Shown piece after piece: positions 26,394 through 32,955 of a stretch of DNA of 32,955 bases. The number at the start of each line of letters is the position of its first letter. The first letter of the stretch is position 1. The translations under genes and the position numbers were made by a program. The stretch lies in the NCBI GenBank assembly GCA_011391015.1, contig JAABRH010000012.1:1-32955 (forward strand), written 5' to 3'. This DNA is from Sulfurovum sp. (GTDB lineage: Bacteria; Campylobacterota; Campylobacteria; Campylobacterales; Sulfurovaceae). The notes beneath the pieces are model-generated. The model had not been told where the DNA came from. It saw nothing but the letters and a program-made list of their open reading frames with translations, and made no database searches.

Positions 26394-27195
26394 AAATCAT
26401 CTGATGTTTATTTTGCCATTGATGGCAATTTTGTTGGGTATTGAGTTTTTTCTGGTATTTGAGCGTACAACCGATACCTATGAAAAAGGACTTAAAGACG
26501 GATATTCGATGTTCGTGGTCACCAAAGAGCCTATGGAACTCTCTGCATTTCAGGCATTGAACGAGCATATCAGCGGTACGAAACTCATTAAGCGCGAAAA
26601 TATCGTAGCAGAGGTAACAAAAGGTGTGAGCCAAAGCACGAGCGAAGAGATTTTGGCTGCATTGCCTTATTTTTACAACCTTGGTTTGGATTCATATCTT
26701 CATACTTCCGAGCTTGAAAAAATCAAAAAAGATTTGCTCTCAAATGAAAATGTAAAAAAAGTTGAGACCTTCGGGAACAGCCATAACTCAAACTATAAAC
26801 TTTTCTCTTTTATTAAATTTACACTGAAGATTTTTATCATGTTTATGGCGGTTGTGAGTTTGTTCCTCATCATCAAACAGATGGAAATATGGAAATATGC
26901 CCACAAAGAACGTATGCAGGTCATGGAGATATTTGGTGCACCTTTGATGCTCAGATCAGGCGTGCTTTTTAAGGTTGCACTGATGGATGCCATTGTAGCA
27001 ACGATACTGGTTTCTGCGCTTTTTCTCTACATCAAGTTTTATTGGGCAACCCAGAGCGGCATCGATATCATGGTGCAAAATCAAGAGGTACTCTTTAAGA
27101 TTAGTGATATCGGACTTTTGTTGGCATCTGCGTTTCTTATCGTTATTTTTGCCGTTTACTCTGTCGTTTTTAGCAGCAAGGGAGTGCAGGAGTGA
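26380..27195 (+). CDS. ftsX: Cell-division membrane protein FtsX
   Basis: The 271-aa inner-membrane partner of FtsE has four hydrophobic spans at about 8-27, 145-166, 197-219 and 243-265, with the periplasmic loop of FtsX between spans one and two (about 30-140). IFGAPLMLRSGV near 184-195 corresponds to the cytoplasmic coupling region that contacts FtsE. The ATG at 26380 is chosen since it opens with [14 protein letters not shown] and overlaps ftsE by 14 bp; longer in-frame reading upstream runs inside ftsE. The stop overlaps the next gene by 4 bp. Confidence 0.92.
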   Translation: MKFIKNHLMFILPLMAILLGIEFFLVFERTTDTYEKGLKDGYSMFVVTKEPMELSAFQALNEHISGTKLIKRENIVAEVTKGVSQSTSEEILAALPYFYNLGLDSYLHTSELEKIKKDLLSNENVKKVETFGNSHNSNYKLFSFIKFTLKIFIMFMAVVSLFLIIKQMEIWKYAHKERMQVMEIFGAPLMLRSGVLFKVALMDAIVATILVSALFLYIKFYWATQSGIDIMVQNQEVLFKISDIGLLLASAFLIVIFAVYSVVFSSKGVQE

Positions 27196-28556
27196 AATCC
27201 TTCATTTTCCTTTGTGTTATGAGTGTGGGCTTGGTGTATGCCGCATCCACCACTGCAAAAATCAAAAAATCCGAACAGACCTTGTCAGCCGTGGAGACGC
27301 AGAAAAAGCAAGCCAGTACCTATTTGGGAAGGGTTGCAAGAGATATCAAGAAGGCTGAAAAAGATATTGAATATATTGAAAAAAAGATGGATGAACTTGA
27401 AGCAGATCATGAAGCGACGCAAAAAGAGTATGATATTCTCAAAAGTGAACTCGAAAAATCTGAAGAAGAATTGGCTCACACGAGCGGCGCATTGGAAGAA
27501 AAACGTCAGGCTTTTATCTCCTTGCTCTCTGAGCAGTTCTCTATTGTCTATGCACTGGAACAGTCGCATGAGCCAACCAGAATGTCTATAATGATGCAAG
27601 AGATTTACACCGCCTATAAAGAACACAATACCAAAATGCTTGAAACCCTTAAAGCAGACATTGGTACACTTAAAAAAGCAAAAGAAGACAAAACAGTTTT
27701 ACGTAATAAAACAAAAGTAGAGATTCAAACTATTGATAAAAAGAGAGAAGAGTATGCGCAAAAAAAGGCAGCAAAAGAGAAATTGCGTAAGAAACTCACC
27801 AAAGATGAAGAGACTTACAATGCCAAGCTTGAAAAGATAGTAGACAAGCAGAACTCTTTGCGTTCCACTTTGGCACAACTCAATATTTTGCAAGCGCAAG
27901 AAGTGGAAGAGGCAAAAAAAAGAGCCGCAGCAGAAAAAGAAGCGATGCGCCTTGAGAAGATAAGACAAAGAGAGATTCGTGAAGCCAAAGCCTTGGCACG
28001 TACCAACGCGAAGAAAGCCGAGGAGGCTTTGCGTAAAGCAAAAACCAAAGAAGATAAAGAAAAAGCACACGTCGCTGTAAAAGAGGCAGAGAAAGAGAAT
28101 ACAAAAGTCTATAAGGAGAGTGAAAAAGTCAAACAGGTCAACTCTTCCTATAAGGCCTCGGCAACCTACGCCTATCAAGGCGGAAAGACGATTTCACCTT
28201 TACCAGGTGCGCGTGTCATTAAGAAATTTGGTACCTATGTCGACCCGATTTATAAAATCAAGATTTTTAATGAATCGATTACGATGCAGCGCGCATCCAA
28301 TACAAAAGTACAAAATATTTTAAACGGAAAAGTGGTGTTTGCAGGTAAGAGCAGTATGTTGGGCAAAGTGGTTGTTGTATCACACAGTGACCGCATCCAC
28401 ACAGTATATGCAGGACTCTCCAAGATAGCTCCTACGATACACGTCGGCGCGAAGATTCAAAAAGGGTATGTGGTAGGAAAAGTCAATGAAAAACTAATTT
28501 TTCAGGCAACCAAAGATTCTAAACATATCGACCCGTTGAAGCTTATACAGATTTAA
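27192..28556 (+). CDS. EnvC-like coiled-coil protein with degenerate M23 (LytM) domain
   Basis: The 454-aa exported protein has a signal peptide (about 1-18), a long coiled coil to about 325 that is extremely rich in Lys, Glu and Ala, and a C-terminal LytM/M23 fold at about 330-454 (GARVIKKFGTY, GKVVFAGKSSMLGKVVVVSH). The zinc-ligand positions of active M23 peptidases are changed: the HxGID-type segment reads NESITM at 360-365 and the YxHL segment reads YAGL at 406-409. Like E. coli EnvC it should be an activator of other hydrolases, not a hydrolase. It starts with GTG, overlapping the ftsX stop by 4 bp, which fits an FtsEX-EnvC module. Confidence 0.9.
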   Translation: MKSFIFLCVMSVGLVYAASTTAKIKKSEQTLSAVETQKKQASTYLGRVARDIKKAEKDIEYIEKKMDELEADHEATQKEYDILKSELEKSEEELAHTSGALEEKRQAFISLLSEQFSIVYALEQSHEPTRMSIMMQEIYTAYKEHNTKMLETLKADIGTLKKAKEDKTVLRNKTKVEIQTIDKKREEYAQKKAAKEKLRKKLTKDEETYNAKLEKIVDKQNSLRSTLAQLNILQAQEVEEAKKRAAAEKEAMRLEKIRQREIREAKALARTNAKKAEEALRKAKTKEDKEKAHVAVKEAEKENTKVYKESEKVKQVNSSYKASATYAYQGGKTISPLPGARVIKKFGTYVDPIYKIKIFNESITMQRASNTKVQNILNGKVVFAGKSSMLGKVVVVSHSDRIHTVYAGLSKIAPTIHVGAKIQKGYVVGKVNEKLIFQATKDSKHIDPLKLIQI

Positions 28557-28571
28557 TCCAAAGAGGAAAGT

Positions 28572-29555
28572 ATGAAAAAAATACTATTGACAGTCATGTC
28601 TGCGGCAAGCTTCGGTTTTGCAGGAGGAAACATTGTTCCTGTTGATCCGATGTTCACAAAAGAGCCTGCTCGGACAACAGACGTTCCAACACTAGAACAG
28701 AATAGCACAGATGAACGTACCTATCTTCAAATCATGATGGGAAAACCTGTACAGCCTTTGAGTCACGATGAATTAATGGACAGGGTGTTATATACCAACA
28801 TTGTTGGCGCAGGGGTGATTGCTATCTGGGGTTCAGTGTTTTGGGATTATTTTACCATCGCACCGGTTGCAGGGGATGAGGGGTGGTTTGGTGCAGATAC
28901 CAAGTATGGAGGCGCTGATAAACTCGGGCATACCTACTCAACCTATCTCTGGTCATTAGGTTTTTCTTCTTTGTACGAATATTGGGGGATGAGCGAAGAA
29001 GAGTCGCTTATCTATGGTCCGCTTACTTCATGGGTTTTTCAGGGTATGATGGAAGTAGGCGACTCCTTTAGCGAATCGCAGGGCTTTTCTTATGAGGATT
29101 TGGTGATGAATACCCTTGGTGCGGGATTTTATTATGTTAGAGAGAAGTATCCAGCCGTAAAAGAAACACTTGATTTTCGTTTGGAATATGTACCGGACTT
29201 TACTTCAGAGGTGGATATTTTTACCCAATATAACTCGATGAAATACCTCATGGCACTTAAATTCAGTGGTTTTGATAGTATGAAAGATACGCCTATGAAG
29301 TATTTTGAATTACAGGTGGGGTATTACACAAGAGGGTATCAGGATCATGAATCCTATGAGGTGAAAGAACGAGTGGTGTATGCAGGTGTAGGTCTCAACG
29401 CTGCAGAAGTGCTCAAGACTCTAGGATGGAGAAAAACCAGTGAGGTTTTGCACTATTATCAGCTTCCTTACACGTATGTTCCATTTGGGTATGACTATGA
29501 TTCTGAGAGTTATGTGGCACCTTATTCAAGACCGTACCGAGGGTATCAAAAATAA
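28572..29555 (+). CDS. Exported protein of the DUF2279/YfiM type
   Basis: The 327-aa protein has a signal peptide (about 1-17) and a central domain at about 80-205 that matches my memory of the DUF2279 (YfiM) pattern: GGADKLGHTYSTY at 113-125, GDSFSESQGFSYEDLVMNTLG split by conserved Gly residues at 163-183, and a final YVREKYP. Aromatic and acidic residues dominate, and the C-terminal third has alternating strands (YFELQVGYYTRGY, RVVYAGVGLNAAEVL) that suggest an outer-membrane-associated beta structure. Function is unknown. It follows the EnvC-like gene by 15 bp with its own GAGG site, so it may be part of the same operon. Confidence 0.75.
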   Translation: MKKILLTVMSAASFGFAGGNIVPVDPMFTKEPARTTDVPTLEQNSTDERTYLQIMMGKPVQPLSHDELMDRVLYTNIVGAGVIAIWGSVFWDYFTIAPVAGDEGWFGADTKYGGADKLGHTYSTYLWSLGFSSLYEYWGMSEEESLIYGPLTSWVFQGMMEVGDSFSESQGFSYEDLVMNTLGAGFYYVREKYPAVKETLDFRLEYVPDFTSEVDIFTQYNSMKYLMALKFSGFDSMKDTPMKYFELQVGYYTRGYQDHESYEVKERVVYAGVGLNAAEVLKTLGWRKTSEVLHYYQLPYTYVPFGYDYDSESYVAPYSRPYRGYQK

Positions 29556-29564
29556 CAGGTTTAA

Positions 29565-30326
<762 letters not shown>

Positions 30327-30364
30327 TGTACATTGCATCACGTGAAATCAACTAAAGGATAAAT

Positions 30365-30571
30365 ATGAGAACAGAACAATTAACCGCCAAAGCACTGGAA
30401 AAAGTCGATTTTGACAAATATCTTCTTGCCAATGCGGTAGGAAAAAGAGCAGAAGCGATAGCCAATGGGGCTAAACCGTGTTTAGACATAGACACTTCGG
30501 GTATGAAATATGCTGAAATTGCACTCAGAGAGATTGCTGAAGGAAAAATTATTGTAAGTATTGAGGGTTAA
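30365..30571 (+). CDS. rpoZ: RNA polymerase omega subunit
   Basis: The 68-aa protein is the small omega subunit that helps assemble RNA polymerase and, in proteobacteria, forms part of a ppGpp site with beta'. It shows the family pattern with ANAVGKRAEAIANG at 23-36 and YAEIALREIAEGKI near 49-62. The length is normal for Campylobacterota. An AAAGGA site precedes the ATG, and the spoT gene starts 6 bp after its stop, an order shared with many proteobacteria (rpoZ-spoT). Confidence 0.95.
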   Translation: MRTEQLTAKALEKVDFDKYLLANAVGKRAEAIANGAKPCLDIDTSGMKYAEIALREIAEGKIIVSIEG

Positions 30572-30577
30572 AAAACC

Positions 30578-32731
30578 TTGAATGCTTTTCTGGATAAAGC
30601 TAAGAAGATAAGTACCATAGAGGAAGCAACAGCGCTTCTTTTGAGTGTCATTCCCGCTCCACTGCCTGCCACAAAATCTGCATTAGAACTTTCATTTAAA
30701 GCGCACGAAGGTCAAACACGTAAAAGTGGAGAGCCTTATGTCGTTCATCCTATACTTGTAGCAGCTATTACTGCACGTATCTCCAATGACGAAATGATGG
30801 TACAGGCTGCGCTGTTGCATGATGTGGTAGAAGATACAAGTTACAGCATTGAAGACTTGATCCCCGTTTTTGGGGATGATGTCGCACATATGGTTGAAGG
30901 ACTTACAAAGATTATCGAGATTCGTGATGAAGAGCTTATTCCTTCAGGATCAGATGAGAGACTGATAAACTCCGCACTATCATTTAGAAAAATGCTTATA
31001 GCGTCCATCAAAGATGTACGTGTACTGGTGATAAAACTGTGTGATAGACTACACAATATGCTGACACTGGGTGCGCTCAGCTATGAAAAACAAAAACGCA
31101 TCTCGGAAGAGACAATGGTGGTCTACGCTCCCATTGCGCATAGGCTTGGTATCTCCCAGCTTAAAAATCATCTGGAAGATTTAAGCTTTCGCTACATCTA
31201 CCCCGAAGATTACAAGCAGATAGATACCTATCTTCGCTCCAATACACAAAATTTACAGTTTAAACTTAATGCTTTTATCCAAAAGATTAAAGATATGATG
31301 CTAAAAGATGGTTTTAGCGAGGATAGTTTTGAAATCTTGGGCAGGGTAAAACACCACTACTCCATCTATCTTAAAATGCACCGTAAGGGTGTGAGTATAG
31401 AAGAGGTGCTTGATCTGCTTGCGATTCGTGTCATTGTCAATGAGCCTATAGAGTGTTACAGGGTTTTGGGGTTGATACATTTACATTTTACGCCCCTTAT
31501 CTCCAGATTTAAAGACTATATCGCTGTTCCCAAAGAGAATGGATACAAGACGATTCACACTACTTTGTTTGATGAAGAGGGAATTGTTGAAGCTCAAATA
31601 CGTACCGTAGAGATGCACAGGCTTGCAGAGTATGGTGTGGCGGCGCACTGGAAATATAAAGGCGGAGACAATGCGGTCAATTTGGGATGGCTGCAAAGTC
31701 TGCATTATCAAAATGAGTCCGTAGAAGAGTTTTATGAGCTTGCAAAATCAGATCTTTTTTCAGAAGATATTACGGTGTTTTCACCCAAGGGTGATTATTA
31801 TACCCTGCCCAAGGGTTCGGTTGCACTTGATTTTGCCTATGCGATTCACTCCGAAGTGGGGGCGACAGCTACAGAAGCGCTGATCAATAAGCAAAAAGCA
31901 TCACTCTTGAGCGTTTTGAAAAACGGAGATATAGTAAAAATCCTTAAAGATAAAGAGCCTCACCTGTACTGCTCATGGGCAGATACGGTGAAGACTTCGA
32001 AAGCACAAGAGGGGATACGCAGTGCGTGCAGATCTAGAATAAAAGAGGCGGATACCCTAAGTGCCTATAACATTTTGGGTGCACTTTTTTCTCAAAAAAG
32101 TACGGAGATGATTGACCTTATCAAGCATATTGAACTGCATGATACGATTTATAAGTTACCGACTACACTGGATTATTATAAAGAAGTGATACACCAAGTG
32201 GCGGATTATCTTGGTACCAAAGAGTTGCGTTTTTGGGAATTGCTCAAAAAAGGGTATAAAAAACCCACACTCAAAGAGCTTGAGCATTTTAGTTTTTTTA
32301 GCAATAAGCCACTTGATGGTGCAGAATTTGATTATTGCTGTCATCCCAAAGTAGGTGATCAGATCGTTGCATTTTACCAAGCGGGCAAGGCGGTTGTGCA
32401 TCATAAACTGTGCAAGAAAGCCTACAGTAAAATGCTTGAAGGCGAGGAGATGATTTATGTAACTTGGAGTGGTACGAAACTTACCAAATACCGTCTTACG
32501 ATAAGTCTTCAAAACAGAAAAGGCATTTTGGCCGATTTGCTGGCAAAACTTTCCGAACTTGATCTCAATCTTTTAAGTATTGAATTTGGCATTAAAAATT
32601 CTGAAGAAGCGGAGTTCTGTCAGATAGAAGCAGAGAGCAGCGAATCAAAAAAACAGCTGCTGGCTGAAAAAATTTCACAAAAATTTAAACTCATCGAAAT
32701 TATCAGTTTGGATGATGCATATAATAAATAA
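30578..32731 (+). CDS. spoT: Bifunctional (p)ppGpp synthetase/hydrolase (SpoT/Rel)
   Basis: The 717-aa long RSH enzyme makes and degrades the stringent-response alarmone. The hydrolase HD domain has His57 (VVHP), His81-Asp82 and Glu85-Asp86 (LLHDVVEDT), all intact. The synthetase domain (about 225-355) contains DLLAIRVIV with Asp279, [18 protein letters not shown] and EAQIRT with Glu340-region acidic residue. TGS follows at about 397-457, then helical and Cys-containing (CC 587-588, HxxxC near 609-612) regions and a C-terminal ACT domain from about 638. The start is TTG, with GAGGG ten bases upstream. As the probable only long RSH of the organism it should do both reactions. Confidence 0.95.
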   Translation: MNAFLDKAKKISTIEEATALLLSVIPAPLPATKSALELSFKAHEGQTRKSGEPYVVHPILVAAITARISNDEMMVQAALLHDVVEDTSYSIEDLIPVFGDDVAHMVEGLTKIIEIRDEELIPSGSDERLINSALSFRKMLIASIKDVRVLVIKLCDRLHNMLTLGALSYEKQKRISEETMVVYAPIAHRLGISQLKNHLEDLSFRYIYPEDYKQIDTYLRSNTQNLQFKLNAFIQKIKDMMLKDGFSEDSFEILGRVKHHYSIYLKMHRKGVSIEEVLDLLAIRVIVNEPIECYRVLGLIHLHFTPLISRFKDYIAVPKENGYKTIHTTLFDEEGIVEAQIRTVEMHRLAEYGVAAHWKYKGGDNAVNLGWLQSLHYQNESVEEFYELAKSDLFSEDITVFSPKGDYYTLPKGSVALDFAYAIHSEVGATATEALINKQKASLLSVLKNGDIVKILKDKEPHLYCSWADTVKTSKAQEGIRSACRSRIKEADTLSAYNILGALFSQKSTEMIDLIKHIELHDTIYKLPTTLDYYKEVIHQVADYLGTKELRFWELLKKGYKKPTLKELEHFSFFSNKPLDGAEFDYCCHPKVGDQIVAFYQAGKAVVHHKLCKKAYSKMLEGEEMIYVTWSGTKLTKYRLTISLQNRKGILADLLAKLSELDLNLLSIEFGIKNSEEAEFCQIEAESSESKKQLLAEKISQKFKLIEIISLDDAYNK

Positions 32732-32745
32732 TAAGGGAAGTAACC

Positions 32746-32955
32746 ATGGTGCAACAAGCATTAGAAGAGATCAGTAGAGGTACGGCGGAAATCATAGACA
32801 AAGAGCGTGTGGAAAAAGTGGTTGCACGCTATTATGATGACGGCACTACTTATACAGTAAAAGCAGGCTTTGATCCTACAGGTGCTGATTTGCATTTGGG
32901 GCATACGGTGCTTCTTCAAAAACTTAGTGTATTTCAAAAACATGGCGGGAGGGTA
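32746..32955 (+). CDS. tyrS: Tyrosyl-tRNA synthetase, 5' part
   Basis: The first 70 codons are present; the gene runs off the window. The class I signature is clear: [19 protein letters not shown] around 39-57, with HLGH at 50-53 as the HIGH motif and the GFDPTG loop typical of the TyrRS subtype common in proteobacteria. The remaining sequence ends KHGGRV, as expected before the tyrosine-binding region. AAGGGAAG precedes the ATG, 14 bp after the spoT stop, so spoT and tyrS are probably co-transcribed. Confidence 0.9.
   Translation, partial: MVQQALEEISRGTAEIIDKERVEKVVARYYDDGTTYTVKAGFDPTGADLHLGHTVLLQKLSVFQKHGGRV

Noticed and set aside
27699-28178. Antisense 159-codon open frame across the EnvC-like gene
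   Set aside because: The Phe/Leu/Cys-rich translation is the mirror of a Lys/Glu-rich coiled coil and looks like a membrane protein only for that reason.
30334-30349. parS-like site TGCATCACGTGAAATC before rpoZ
   Set aside because: Only about 12 of 16 positions match the common parS consensus and the arms outside TCACGTGA do not pair. CACGTGAA also occurs inside coding DNA (near 9992 and 16443), so chance explains it.

Overview
The window is a gene-dense stretch of a Campylobacterota (formerly Epsilonproteobacteria) chromosome. A sulfur-oxidising marine lineage such as Sulfurovum/Sulfurimonas is my best guess; the phylum is well supported and the genus is inference. The evidence is the gene order fmt-birA-parA-parB-atpF'-atpF-atpH-atpA-atpG-atpD-atpC-tolQ-tolR-tolA-tolB-pal, an F-ATPase operon without the a and c subunit genes, a long TrmB, a compact BirA, moderate-to-low GC, and promoter candidates that are TATAAT-like (often with an upstream TG) but have no visible -35 box. 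Nearly all bases are coding. The longest gaps are about 120-170 bp. I saw no rRNA, tRNA, insertion sequence, CRISPR array or prophage.

Layout. 170-3618: obgE, proB, fmt, birA. 3615-5276: parA-parB chromosome partitioning, overlapping birA by 4 bp. 5401-11244: F1Fo ATP synthase genes for b', b, delta, alpha, gamma, beta and epsilon. 11246-15877: Tol-Pal envelope system (tolQRA, then tolB-pal-cpoB from its own promoter), running into an L,D-transpeptidase gene (15890-16477). 16487-18572: proC (minus strand) and proA (plus strand), divergent from one short promoter region, so the three proline genes are split between here and proB at 1295. 18630-19145: slyD, closed by a strong intrinsic terminator. 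19304-20614: a lone gene for a degenerate sensor-kinase-like protein. 20708-24472: fabD, mtnN, a TtcA-like PP-loop protein, a small exported SH3-like protein and an RluD-family pseudouridine synthase. 24531-28556: trmB, ftsE, ftsX and an EnvC-like degenerate M23 protein. 28572-29555: a DUF2279-like exported protein. 29619-32955: pyrH, rpoZ, spoT/relA and the first 70 codons of tyrS.

How the genes fit together. Two envelope modules (Tol-Pal and FtsEX-EnvC-like) would act at the constricting septum; a peptidoglycan cross-linking enzyme lies beside the first. rpoZ next to the (p)ppGpp synthetase/hydrolase gene links the stringent response to RNA polymerase. SlyD has a Cys/His tail suited to metal binding.

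Most of the window is ordinary housekeeping. The least explained item is the protein at 19304-20614. It follows the order of a hybrid histidine kinase (HATPase, receiver, Hpt), but it lacks the dimerisation/phospho-His domain, the ATP-binding Asn and ATP lid, and the Hpt histidine. It does keep a candidate receiver Asp and Lys. It looks like a non-enzymatic scaffold or sensor derived from a kinase. Secondary items are a TtcA homologue lacking one iron-sulfur Cys, an ATP synthase b subunit with a signal-peptide-like leader, a 90-nt internal duplication in the Lys-Pro spacer of TolA, and near-identical promoter cores upstream of obgE and pyrH.
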